Made by a program: the position numbers and the translations under genes. Of a DNA stretch of 60,000 nt, positions 48,897 through 59,957 are shown piece by piece; the stretch's first letter is position 1, and each line of letters opens with the position of its first letter. Origin of the DNA: Mesostigma viride (Eukaryota; Streptophyta; Mesostigmatophyceae; Mesostigmatales; Mesostigmataceae); assembly GCA_009746045.1 (NCBI GenBank), contig RPFO01000061.1, forward strand, positions 64,001-124,000. The letters run 5' to 3'. Below the pieces are notes generated by a model that was not told where the DNA came from, searched no databases, and saw only the letters and a program-made list of their open reading frames with translations.

Positions 48897-50918
48897 GTTC
48901 CTCCTGTTAGGCGTTTCCATTGGTCTTATCGTAGTATAGAGCTTTGACATGGCTCTGTATATAGGTTTATAGCTGGGCGTTTGCTTTGGTTTGAGTGATT
49001 TCACTCTGCTGTAAGTAATTATATTTTTAAAATATATATATAGGATCTGGACGCTGTACAGGTTGTTAGTACTGTACCGGGGTGTTAATACTGAGTGCAG
49101 GCCCTACGAGGCTGCTCAGGCCTAGCAAAGCACAGTGAACAAGTATATAAAGAATAGGCCAGTGCCAACTGGTCATCTTGCTAGCCCGCCTCACGTGTGT
49201 TGCCTTGAATTGGCAAGCTCGTGTCTAAGCCTCAAAGTGCCTGAGTGCTGTAAGCTTATCCAATTTTAACAAAGCTCCGTTCCAACCACATTCGCATAAT
49301 TGCTGCATTGCAACCATATCCTTATACATTGCAGTTGAATGCCCTTCACCGCTGGCTAGCACGCCGGCGATGGAGACGGGATTTTTGTTGTTTGGGGAAC
49401 CGATTGTGGGATCGAGGCTGAGCCCCGGCCGCCACTGATTGCTATTGAACCCTTGCAGCTGGCCAGGCCGCAAGGAGCTCAGCGGCGCGGCGCTAACCGA
49501 TAAGGCATGCTCGAGCCTTTAACCCGAGACTACCGGTAGGCTACCCGATAGTGCATGCTCGAGCCTCTAGCCCGAGACTACCGGCACTCAGCGGATCTGT
49601 GCTACCGAGGGCGACGGTTCTCTGACCGTCCCGGCGCGCAATGGCTTCCGTACCTTGCTTAGGCATTGACTAGCATCTAGACACCAATCTTTGATGCCCA
49701 CCTGACTAGGCGCCCAGGCCGGCGACTACCGGCCAGCGGATAGATGCCCCTCGGGAGCACAACTCCCATACTTTCTTTTTAAATAATTATCATAAATTAT
49801 TTAAAGCGAGGGGCAATATGGTAGCACTGACCCTACGTACGTTCAAGTAGAGAAACACGTAACGGCACACTGGCCGTCCCCAAATCCTAAACCCCAAGGA
49901 GGGTGCCCTACGCGGGGATCTGAGCACGCCAAAAACACCCGGGCTTTGCTCCCGGCCTCCTTTTCTACTTGGGTGCAACTGCACCACATGCATCATTAGT
50001 AGGCACACTGGCCGCCCGTCAGGTCTAGGGAAATGTATTCACAGATGAAAGAAGCGCCCATTCCCATGCAAAAAAGACGACAGGTCACACGGTAAAAAAA
50101 ACTCATGTCATCATGAGCTGCCGCAGCAGCTTAATTGTACTGAGGCCTCGACAGCATCGCTGGCTTGGTCAAGGCATCGGCAATATTCTCGCTCTCGGGG
50201 ATCCACCACCGCTCATCCAACACCGTGGCGGACTCGGCCAACACAAGGTAATCTAGTTTGGTGGTGGAGGCGAGCGGGTTATTCAGAAACTCAATTATTG
50301 ACTTGCTATCTGTGCACAGCCGCATGCTGAGCGACAGCGCCACGCGGGCCAGTTATCCGCAATCCATTGCAAAAGATGCTGCACATAACACGCATGGTCG
50401 ACAGCGGAAATGAACGCGCGACACTCCGCGCGATTGCTGTCTACCACTACCCGCTGATGGATGCGGCTATACCAGTCGACAATAGTGGGCTGCCCAGTGG
50501 GGCTATCAAGAAAAAAGATGGCCGCCTCCCGCGCGCGCAGCTGCGTGATGGTTACACGCGACTCCAGGTTCGCGTCAGAGTAAATGGTCATTGTCATGCA
50601 CCGGGCAGGTGATATCACCCCCCCACACGCGCAGGCTCGGTGACGCCAAGACTTGCGTCCGAAGATGCTGCGCTCCCATGCCCGCAAGCACGGCGTCGGG
50701 CGCACGCGCGTAGATGGACAGGTCGGGTCGCACCGTGCCCGCGAGCCACCCCAGCTGGCCGCGCAATTGCGGTCCCGCGGACGCATCCAGCCCGCCGCTC
50801 AGGCAGCGATTGCGCGAGCTTGTCGGCGTATTCCTGCTTGGCCGCCATGTCATCAATGCACCAGCCAACCGGTGTGCGGTGCAAAGTGTAGGTTAGGCCA
50901 CAGAAAGGGACGGGGGTG

Positions 50919-51800
50919 AGTTACGTTAAATAGTGCCGGAACCTTTTGCCGCCTGAGGCAAATCGGTCCGTAACACTATTTTGCCCGGAATAACCACTTC
51001 CGAGCACCCAAGTTAATTCGGCCGAATTAACTTGGGTGCTCGGAAGTGGTTATTCCGGGCAAAATAGTGTTACGGACCGATTTGCCTCAGGCGGCAAAAG
51101 GTTCCGGCACTATTTAACGTAACTAAAACCTGGCCTCGTGGAGGGGGGACGAAGAGCCCGAGACATCCGCCTAGGCCGCTGAGCACGCACCACTAAATGC
51201 GCCGGAGCTGCCTCAGTAAGGATTCGAACCCCTGACCTCCAAGGTGCACGGGTTTTAGTTACGTTAAATAGTGCCGGAACCTTTTGCCGCCTGAGGCAAA
51301 TCGGTCCGTAACACTATTTTGCCCGGAATAACCACTTCCGAGCACCCAAGTTAATTCGGCCGAATTAACTTGGGTGCTCGGAAGTGGTTATTCCGGGCAA
51401 AATAGTGTTACGGACCGATTTGCCTCAGGCGGCAAAAGGTTCCGGCACTATTTAACGTAACTAAAACCCGTGCACCTTGGAGGTCAGGGGTTCGAATCCT
51501 TACTGAGGCAGCTCCGGCGCATTTAGTGGTGCGTGCTCAGCGGCCTAGGCGGATGTCTCGGGCTCTTCGTCCCCCCTCCACGAGGCCAGGTTTTAGTTAC
51601 GTTAAATAGTGCCGGAACCTTTTGCCGCCTGAGGCAAATCGGTCCGTAACACTATTTTGCCCGGAATAACCACTTCCGAGCACCCAAGTTAATTCGGCCG
51701 AATTAACTTGGGTGCTCGGAAGTGGTTATTCCGGGCAAAATAGTGTTACGGACCGATTTGCCTCAGGCGGCAAAAGGTTCCGGCACTATTTAACGTAACT
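50919..51800. mobile_element. 882-bp perfect composite palindrome with GGGTG target duplication
   Basis: Three identical 206-bp perfect palindromes P (50919-51124, 51257-51462, 51595-51800; ends AGTTACGTTAAATAG...CTATTTAACGTAACT) are separated by two 132-bp arms (51125-51256 and 51463-51594) that are exact inverted copies. The whole is one perfect palindrome centred between 51359 and 51360. GGGTG flanks it at 50914-50918 and 51801-51805, and the CopD reading resumes across it, so it arrived as one insertion or grew in place from one. No protein is encoded. Confidence 0.95.
51463..51530 (+). other. tRNA-like 3' half (class II) in the palindrome arm
   Basis: Reading plus: AAAACCCGT, then a hairpin ACCT-TGG-AGGT like a class II (Leu/Ser) variable arm. 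Then comes AGGGGTTCGAATCCTT, containing GGTTCGAATCC (a perfect pol III B-box), and CTGAGGCA as an acceptor-like end. No 5' half is adjacent because the palindrome P starts inside the would-be anticodon loop. An inverted copy lies at about 51189-51256. T-stem pairing is imperfect, so a working tRNA is unlikely. Confidence 0.5.
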
Positions 51801-53022
51801 GGGTGTCGGGGTCCAGCCACAACGTGCGGCTAGCAGGCAAAAGCTTGGCCACAGCGGTTATGAACTGCCGGACCCATGCCCGGGGTCCAATAAGCCGCCA
51901 GTCATCCCCATGCCATTGCATGAACGCAGGCTCGTGTGGGTTGGGTGTGTGGATGTGAAAGAGGTTGCTATCGATGCGGGAAAACACCGCCCCCATGCTA
52001 GCAAAGATGCGTTCAGCCGTCTTGCGAAAGAAAGATGATGGGGCTAGACTGCAGGCCCTCCACACCAAGGAGAAGCAGCAAGTACACACACCGCAGCTCC
52101 CCCTGCCACACCAAAGGGACCTTGACCACATACACCGTGCCACGCCACACTTCCTCGGCCACTGCCGGGTCGCTATGGAGAAAGGCCCGCTGAAAATCTG
52201 AGCAGGCCATGGCATAGTCCAAACCCCGATCCAACAGCCCCAAGAACACCGATTTTAACACCCGGCTAGTGGTCTGCGACAGCCCGGGCGTAAACAATTC
52301 CTCCTCCGACAACTCAGACGAGCCCCTGAACTCCGTGACACAGGGCCGTACATGAAATGTGACAGGGTCAGTGGGGAGGACCTGCTTATACTTGAGCACA
52401 AACTTCAAGTTCAGCTTTACCGCCCCTTGCGGCACCTCCATCAACTCCCCATACACCCCATACATCGCCCTCTCCAGCTGCGCGCGCAAGAAAGCCGCGC
52501 GCCACTTATGGAACTTGACAGGGTCACGGCAGTCCTCCTTAAACTGCGGATAACTAACAGGAAATTTAGTGGCAATGCCCCAGGGAAAAATGCCAAGACT
52601 GCTGGGGTGACACTTCTGCGGCTGCGTGACATCGGCTACCAGCGGCTCTGCCGTATATTCCGCCCCGCGAATGGCCCCTACTGCAGTGGCATAATCCTCA
52701 GGGTGATTAATAGCCTCGGGGGGACCCGTTTTTAAGTGCAATGTATAAGGATATGGTTGCAATGCAGCAATTATGCGAATGTGGTTGGAACGGAGCTTTG
52801 TTAAAATTGGATAAGCTTACAGCACTCAGGCACTTGAGGCTTAGACACGAGCTTGCCAAGTCAACTTAGGCAACACACGTGAGGCGGGCTAGCAAGATGA
52901 CCAGTTGGCACTGGCCTATTCTTTATATACTTGTTCACTGTGCTTTGCTAGGCCTGAGCAGCCTGCTCAGTATCAACACCCCGGTACAGTATTAACAACC
53001 TGTACAGCGTCCAGATCCTATA

Positions 53023-53420
53023 CAGTAGGTCTGCCATACAGGCACAGTTACCACAGAGCACAGTCTACACTGTGATTATTGCGTCTGCACCCAATAGTCC
53101 AGGACTAAGCCTGCGGTACCAACAGACCACAGGTTAAGGTTCCTATTTCCTGCGTACGACGTATTAATCCAATACCGTACGTCGTAGGTACAGTACCTAA
53201 TTCCTGTCAGCCCAGGAATTACTGTCGACCCAGTATGCCGTCGGCACATATTCACGCACGACTTACTAGAAGAACAGCCGGCTCGCACTCGCGCGCGACC
53301 GGGAAGTCGGAACGCGGCATAACTTTCTTGATACTTGTCGGAATGAACTCGTTCCGGTGCCGCTGGAATCGTAGAGATATGCCAAATCAGGAACACGCCA
53401 ATGCGCTTGGCGTTAACTCC
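53023..53420. other. Region between CopD and the CopF block
   Basis: No gene recognised. It may contain the 3' end or LTR of CopF. An imperfect palindrome GCGTACGACGTATTAATCC / ACCGTACGTCGTAGGTAC lies near 53150-53195. Confidence 0.35.
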
Positions 53421-55413
53421 AATCCTTTTCTTTTCTTGAGCTGTAGCAGCTCACACAAGTCTACATACAAACACACACAATGGGTACTGGACATCCTCCC
53501 CGACTACAAGTCACAACCCTCTGGGCATGACAGTCAGCTTGGATTCCTTATTGTATGTACATAGCACCCATACTGGTTCAGGAGCACAAACAAATTACAA
53601 TGAGTCCCTATCCCTTAATTCCTGGGAGGCTCGTTGTGTTACCCATGTACAAGAGGTTGGCCAACTGTGGCAGCCCATAGGTGTTCAGTGAAGAACTTGA
53701 GAAGTATGTACATTACCTTCAGGACCTTAGGCGAAACCCCACAGATCACCCACAACAGCTCATCAGAAAACATTGCTGGCCCCCAGACAGGAGTCGGCGC
53801 CGGTAAGCTGCCCCTTATCGAACCAGATACAATATCTACGCAAAGCACATGCAAACCCACAAGCTCCTATACTCATTCCAACCGTGGAAAATCAGGGGGC
53901 CTGTCGCCACCTCATCAGCATGATGGATGGGTCAGCCAGTCCGTGAAACTCCGCCTTAATTAAGACGGCACCAGGGAATCGAACCCCGCCCACAAACCAC
54001 AGATCTGGGGAAACCTCAGACTGAGATGAAAACCCAGATAGACATCTCTCCATCAGAGACAATGTCAGACATTCCCACACCAGAGACATGTCTCACCCCT
54101 CAAGGTGTGCTCAGGATTATGTACAATCAAGCTCCCAGCCTGATATCCAGAGACTTAAGCACCCAGCTCTCAGCTTTTAGACAGATCTATAGACCAACTT
54201 GGCAGTCAGCATTCATGAGCTTCCTCAGTACATTGTACTGGGCTGGGGCCTTGTGTGGCAGCTTGGTCAATGCATCAGCATGCAGGGTTCTCCTCACCAG
54301 GGATATGCTTCAAGTCAACCAAACTGGCCAACTCCTTCAGCAACAAATAATCCAGATCCCGGCTCCTGGCCAGCTGCTTGTGAACAAACTCGACCATACC
54401 CTGCATGCTGTCTGTTAGCAACAAGTTACGTCTCCATCTGCAAGGTCCAAGGGGTAACTGAAGCCAGCTCCAGCATTTAAACTCCTTTATGTACAAACCG
54501 GACTGGATCCCCTCACATATGGCCCTGCATTCTGCCACATCTGAACTGATACAGACCCTCTTCTGCAGTCTGCTGTACCAGCTGAACAAACTTGCCCTGC
54601 TCTGATAAAAAGCAAACAGAGCAGCAGATCTCCCGCTGACCTTGGTAACCTGGCGAGCATCCATGGAACTGTCAACAAAGATCTCCAAGGTGATAGGCTG
54701 GGCAAAGTCAATCCCAGACAAAATCAGATCAGGGGTACTCTCCACCAATCGGGCTATGACTCGAGGCTTCTCATCCTCATGCAAGCACATCATCAGGCAT
54801 GCATTCTGCTATGGACCATCAAAGAAGGACCACAGATGCTGGCAAACCAGGCCCACATGCCTCTCAACTCAGGACCTGCAGCCTGGGTGATCTTCTCTGG
54901 CAAGGCCTTCACAATGGTCTGCTTATAATCTCCTCCAGCCTGAAGCCTGATACTCCAGTCCCCATCCCTCTTGAACAGGGTAGCCTGCATTCCACAGAAC
55001 ACTACAGGCTTGTTGGGTTCCTGCCACAGCTCCTTGCCCAGTGAAAACTTGCCACTGATGACAGGAATAAACTTCTTCAGCCAGGTTGTGGGGGCTAGCA
55101 AATGCAGATCATCTCCATGCAATTAACTAGCATACACTGGCATACCCTCCCATTGGGCCAGCAACAAACAGGGATCAACTGAAGACACTCTCAAGCCACA
55201 CTCACTGATCAGAGCTTCCTGCAGCGTGAGTCTCCAGATGATAGGGCTCAACCTGAGTCCTTCCAGCCAGGCCCTTCAGAATAACCAGGAAATGTTGATG
55301 CAGCTCCAGCTTCCAGATAGCAGGCACCTCAACACAATAAGGCTCATCCTGCTTCCACACCCTCCTGGCCACTTCTGGATCAGATTTTTAAAATGCCCTC
55401 TTGAAGTCCAGCA
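53421..55413. repeat. About 2-kb direct duplication, left copy
   Basis: 1993 bp from AATCCTTTTCTTTTCTTGAG to TTGAAGTCCAGCA. It differs from the right copy (57003-58998, 1996 bp) at CTCACCAGGG versus CTCACTGGCAGGG (54297/57879) and one base near 53588. The shared stop codon before HGDD shows that duplication followed decay. Confidence 0.92.
54275..55122 (-). pseudogene. CopF RT C-half and RNase H, left copy
   Basis: RT starts at MHGDDLHLLAPTTW (catalytic HGDD), with an in-frame TAA immediately upstream, then PVVFCGMQATLF and LRGMWAWFASICG. RNase H residues are IFVDSSMDARQV, SSDVAECRAI and LLTDSMQGM, ending HIPGEENPAC. A frameshift there separates it from the expected ADALTK-like end, which is readable in the next frame near 54270. 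Both breaks occur in the right copy too. Confidence 0.82.
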
Positions 55414-56047
55414 CGGGGAATTAACTTATAACGACCTGATTGCCACCGGCGCCAAAATGGCACCGGAGGATCTAGCCGAGAATCTGCTCGCCGGCGTGAC
55501 CGAGGAGTTGCTTCCGTCCCTTGCCCAATTGAACCTTGGGGACGGTATCACCCTACAGGAAACTAAGGCGGCACTTCTTAAGGCCTGGGACCTTGTGCAC
55601 GGTAACAAAGATTCCGCGGAGGCCACCGGGGTGTATCATACCTCCCACTCTGGACGCGGTGGCCGTGGCACCGGGCGTGGCAGGGGGCGTGGCGGTCACA
55701 ATGGCGGGACCCAGCGGCCCAGCTGCACCCACTGCGGTCGCACCTCTCATCAGGAGCCCACCTGCTGGTGGAAGTATCCTCACCTACGGAACACTCGCGG
55801 CAACACCGGCGGGCCCGCCGCCCACCACACCACCGACACCCCGGCGCCCTCCCACGAGGCCCCCGACCTCCCCCCGGTTTCTGCTTCTAAACGCCCTATC
55901 CAGCTCCCCCGGGACAGGGAACAAGGGGTAGCAGCCAGCTGGGCCCAGCTAGCACCAGACGTGGGCCCTGGAGCTTTTCAACCTGCACTGCAGCAGGCGA
56001 CAGCAGCCAGCCCCCCAACCCGTCCTCTGGCCCTCCTGCATTGCTAG
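55414..56047 (+). pseudogene. CopA3 gag, C-terminal part
   Basis: Starts at GELTYNDLIATGAKMAPEDL and includes the RGG stretch and CTHCGRTSHQEPTC. The C-terminus differs from CopA1 because a run of six Cs (seven in CopA1 and CopA2) near 56010 shifts the frame. Upstream open codons from 55226 belong to the antisense of CopF and are a chance fusion. Confidence 0.85.
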
Positions 56048-56456
56048 CGGCTAGTCGCCCACCCTGCCAGACGTGACAGGTGCAGGTCTTCATGCCAGCA
56101 GCCAGCAGTGACCAGTACTGCAGTACCAGCATCAACCAGTCAACCTGTGTTCTTTTCTCCTGTGGCGCACTCCCAGGGACACCTGGGGGCCACCGGATGT
56201 CTTTCCAGGGTCCCAGCATTTTACCAGCAACAGCAGCAACAACCAAGTTTTTTCGAGGGTCCCCGGCATTCTCCCAGCAACAGCCACTGTGGCGCACTCC
56301 CAGGGACACCTGGGGGCTACAGTCATCAGTCTCCTCTCAGCTCCAACCAGATAGCCGTGTAAGGGGGGTGCCAGGGGAGTGTACCCGGCTATACCCTCAC
56401 TAGCTATAGGTCTCTCTGAGCAAGGGGGGGAACAGGCACATTGTATGCAAGGGGGG

Positions 56457-57002
56457 TGTCAGGATATGCCCCAATATGCCTGACAGTCTTTTTATTGAGT
56501 GTGCTGGTTTCGGGTATACCGGAACTTATATGACTACTTTCTCCTACATTTTACTAAGTATATTAGTTAGCTAAATATATTAGTTAGCTGACATCCGTAC
56601 CCTAGTGGTACTGTAACCAGTGGTACTGTAACCAGTGGTACTGTAGCCAGTGGTACTGTAGCCGTCTGACAAAATTTGCCTGGCTCCGCGCTACGCGCCG
56701 ACCCTATGTTCACTAAGTGCTGCCCTGGAGGCGCAATGTCCTTGTACTTGCATACTAGTGATCTGACGCATCATTTTAGTGTTGATGTAAGCCACCCACT
56801 TGTGTGTGGCGGCTGGATGCACTTTAACTTATACCGTAGATTATTTCCAGATCGACGGATACTGCGACAGTGTGTTTTTCCACTTAATGTTGCCCCTGCA
56901 ATTGTCATGGCTACCCGTTTGTACGCCGACTCAAAGTCAATATATAAAATCAGTAAAGCATTATTCGATCTTTAAGCCTGCCACCTGTCTTACATTTTGA
57001 CA
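56457..57002 (+). repeat. CopA3 LTR (546 bp)
   Basis: Has four 15-bp GTACTGTAACCAGTG-type units and TTAGCTAAATATATTAG repeats, like the CopA2 LTR. Confidence 0.93.
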
Positions 57003-58998
57003 AATCCTTTTCTTTTCTTGAGCTGTAGCAGCTCACACAAGTCTACATACAAACACACACAATGGGTACTGGACATCCTCCCCGACTACAAGTCACAACC
57101 CTCTGGGCATGACAGTCAGCTTGGATTCCTTATTGTATGTACATAGCACCCATACTGGTTCAGGAGCACAAACAATTTACAATGAGTCCCTATCCCTTAA
57201 TTCCTGGGAGGCTCGTTGTGTTACCCATGTACAAGAGGTTGGCCAACTGTGGCAGCCCATAGGTGTTCAGTGAAGAACTTGAGAAGTATGTACATTACCT
57301 TCAGGACCTTAGGCGAAACCCCACAGATCACCCACAACAGCTCATCAGAAAACATTGCTGGCCCCCAGACAGGAGTCGGCGCCGGTAAGCTGCCCCTTAT
57401 CGAACCAGATACAATATCTACGCAAAGCACATGCAAACCCACAAGCTCCTATACTCATTCCAACCGTGGAAAATCAGGGGGCCTGTCGCCACCTCATCAG
57501 CATGATGGATGGGTCAGCCAGTCCGTGAAACTCCGCCTTAATTAAGACGGCACCAGGGAATCGAACCCCGCCCACAAACCACAGATCTGGGGAAACCTCA
57601 GACTGAGATGAAAACCCAGATAGACATCTCTCCATCAGAGACAATGTCAGACATTCCCACACCAGAGACATGTCTCACCCCTCAAGGTGTGCTCAGGATT
57701 ATGTACAATCAAGCTCCCAGCCTGATATCCAGAGACTTAAGCACCCAGCTCTCAGCTTTTAGACAGATCTATAGACCAACTTGGCAGTCAGCATTCATGA
57801 GCTTCCTCAGTACATTGTACTGGGCTGGGGCCTTGTGTGGCAGCTTGGTCAATGCATCAGCATGCAGGGTTCTCCTCACTGGCAGGGATATGCTTCAAGT
57901 CAACCAAACTGGCCAACTCCTTCAGCAACAAATAATCCAGATCCCGGCTCCTGGCCAGCTGCTTGTGAACAAACTCGACCATACCCTGCATGCTGTCTGT
58001 TAGCAACAAGTTACGTCTCCATCTGCAAGGTCCAAGGGGTAACTGAAGCCAGCTCCAGCATTTAAACTCCTTTATGTACAAACCGGACTGGATCCCCTCA
58101 CATATGGCCCTGCATTCTGCCACATCTGAACTGATACAGACCCTCTTCTGCAGTCTGCTGTACCAGCTGAACAAACTTGCCCTGCTCTGATAAAAAGCAA
58201 ACAGAGCAGCAGATCTCCCGCTGACCTTGGTAACCTGGCGAGCATCCATGGAACTGTCAACAAAGATCTCCAAGGTGATAGGCTGGGCAAAGTCAATCCC
58301 AGACAAAATCAGATCAGGGGTACTCTCCACCAATCGGGCTATGACTCGAGGCTTCTCATCCTCATGCAAGCACATCATCAGGCATGCATTCTGCTATGGA
58401 CCATCAAAGAAGGACCACAGATGCTGGCAAACCAGGCCCACATGCCTCTCAACTCAGGACCTGCAGCCTGGGTGATCTTCTCTGGCAAGGCCTTCACAAT
58501 GGTCTGCTTATAATCTCCTCCAGCCTGAAGCCTGATACTCCAGTCCCCATCCCTCTTGAACAGGGTAGCCTGCATTCCACAGAACACTACAGGCTTGTTG
58601 GGTTCCTGCCACAGCTCCTTGCCCAGTGAAAACTTGCCACTGATGACAGGAATAAACTTCTTCAGCCAGGTTGTGGGGGCTAGCAAATGCAGATCATCTC
58701 CATGCAATTAACTAGCATACACTGGCATACCCTCCCATTGGGCCAGCAACAAACAGGGATCAACTGAAGACACTCTCAAGCCACACTCACTGATCAGAGC
58801 TTCCTGCAGCGTGAGTCTCCAGATGATAGGGCTCAACCTGAGTCCTTCCAGCCAGGCCCTTCAGAATAACCAGGAAATGTTGATGCAGCTCCAGCTTCCA
58901 GATAGCAGGCACCTCAACACAATAAGGCTCATCCTGCTTCCACACCCTCCTGGCCACTTCTGGATCAGATTTTTAAAATGCCCTCTTGAAGTCCAGCA
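57003..58998. repeat. About 2-kb direct duplication, right copy
   Basis: 1996 bp, matching 53421-55413. Unlike the left copy it continues into further CopF sequence (GCACTGATGACATAGC), which shows where the original locus ran. Confidence 0.92.
57857..58707 (-). pseudogene. CopF RT C-half and RNase H, right copy
   Basis: The same as 54275-55122 except for one extra codon near the RNase H end (HIPASEENPAC). It carries the same TAA before HGDD and the same end frameshift. Confidence 0.82.
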
Positions 58999-59437
58999 GC
59001 ACTGATGACATAGCTGCTCCCCTGTTCAGCAACCCCACGTATAGACACAGCAAAATTCTCCACGTGTCATGCAGCATCCCTGGCGTGTACAGCTCCTCTC
59101 CCAGCAGACTCCCAGTGCCGTGATACTCATTCAGTACAGGCCTGACATGGGGCACTGATACCTCATCCGCAACCTTCCTCTTCAGCACAAATCTCAAAGC
59201 AAGCTTTCTTGATGCTGGGGGACGCCTGTCTGTTGGTGCAGCACACTCAAACTGCAACCACTCCTCCAATGCCTTGGAGAAGGCGAGCTTCCCAGCCTCA
59301 AACAACGTAGGCGAGCTCATCTCTTGGACTAGCTGGTCATATGTCGAAGGAGAGTGTGCAGCAAGGCTCCTGTGAGTTATGCCAATATTGCTGGGGTGCA
59401 ACACAGCTGGAATCACCAAACTGGCTGCTGGGGGCAC
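58973..59437 (-). pseudogene. CopF RT N-half
   Basis: Minus-strand frame with STYDQLVQEM, LAFSKALEEW, KLALRFVLKRK, ELYTPGMLHDTWRILL and VLLDFKRAF, the Asp-bearing motif A. The order matches CopC Pol part 2. The frame breaks at 58973, where the next residues are in another frame. Confidence 0.82.
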
Positions 59438-59559
59438 CTCCCCTTCATCCTATTTTACACCCTTGACCGGCTTGGCCCTGCACCTGACTGGAAATGTTGT
59501 CCTGAATTTTTCTAGGGGAATCATCCCCTAGCCATCTCTTCTCAGAGCTGTAGCTCTGA

Positions 59560-59957
59560 TAGAAATCCCAGGATTGCCCAGAAAATTCCGACCCAAAATC
59601 ACAGGGCCATCATAGTCTTCTAGCACAAGGAAGGTCACATCCACACCCATGACAGGGGCAGTAACCTCTCCCAACACCTTAGATGCGTCCTACCACTGAA
59701 GTCAGACACCCAGGGACAACTTGGTTCCTCGACCAGCAGTTCCCCTGTATGCTGAGGGATCCCATGACATAAACCTGTGCATTGGTATCTACCTCCATGG
59801 CAGCTACCTCAGGTTCATCCAAGTGGACAAGCTTGGACACCCTAGGCTCCTTCTTGGCTCTTTGCAAAGCCTGTACAATATCTGATAGACGCACACACAC
59901 CCCTAGGCCTGGTGTCGGGCCGTTCCGGAGGTGCAGCCTGTCCGCCTGCTTGCCCAA
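59560..59957 (-). pseudogene. CopF aspartic protease
   Basis: EVAAMEVDTNAQVYVMGSLS contains a D-T-N-A active site. After a frame change near 59690 the downstream part reads PVMGVDVTFLVLEDYDGPVI then LGRNFLGNPGIS, the second conserved retropepsin strand. The RT follows within about 120 bp, so protease directly precedes RT as in CopC. Integrase is not between them. Confidence 0.7.

Larger units (their letters stand above)
45012..49030 (+). mobile_element. LINE-b, 5'-truncated at about LINE-a position 7319
   Basis: Begins at ATCCCGCACGAATGG, matching LINE-a from 7319, and ends at ATATTTTTAA. It is very similar to LINE-a (few substitutions) but keeps the frame where LINE-a loses it (7387, 8251 and 10803). 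It gains a 4-bp ATCA duplication in the RING (near 45244). The 3' flank is AATATATATATAGG; a clear target duplication was not found. Confidence 0.93.
50131..52762 (-). pseudogene. CopD reverse transcriptase and RNase H, interrupted by a palindrome
   Basis: Minus-strand RT: LNLKFVLKYKQ, SDFQRAFLHSDPAVAEEVW and GVEGLQSSP in 52013-52762, then MQWHGDDWRLIGP in 51790-52215. A frame change near 52040 is at the LQSSP site. The coding sequence breaks at LDPDT (51806) and resumes with PVPFCGLTYTL at 50913, exactly across the 882-bp palindrome. RNase H follows in shifting frames (IYSDANLES, RAECRAFIS, CTDSKSIIEFL, ADALTK). Frame changes near 50620 and 50340 show older decay. Confidence 0.8.
49040..53022. 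mobile_element. CopD, decayed copia-like element with inverted ends
   Basis: About 290-bp ends at 49040-49337 and 52736-53022 are inverted to each other (TAGGATCTGGACGCTGTACA reading inward from both sides). A minus-strand copia RT/RNase H lies between them. LTRs should be direct, so either two elements of opposite orientation met here or the locus was inverted. The right end joins directly to mid-pol; gag, integrase and protease are missing. The stretch 49338-50130 is non-coding apart from a 52-bp tandem repeat near 49500-49590 (GCATGCTCGAGCCT, CCCGAGACTACCGG). Confidence 0.6.
55414..57002 (+). mobile_element. CopA3, 5'-truncated gag-only LTR element
   Basis: Begins inside gag (CGGGGAATTAACTTATAACG, equivalent to about 4472 in CopA1) and continues through the CCHC knuckle, the 3' internal region, the AAGGGGGG tract (56449-56456) and a complete LTR to TTTTGACA at 57002. 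The 5' LTR and first gag half are missing. Only one or two bases of homology exist at the left junction. It lies between the two copies of the 2-kb CopF segment. Confidence 0.93.

Noticed and set aside
53950-53990. Complete tRNA gene around the B-box-like GGTTCGATTCC (minus strand)
   Set aside because: No matching acceptor, D-arm or anticodon arm could be folded by eye; it is also duplicated passively with CopF.
55226-55413. N-terminal extension of the CopA3 gag frame
   Set aside because: Antisense of CopF RT; the fusion to gag is in frame by chance.
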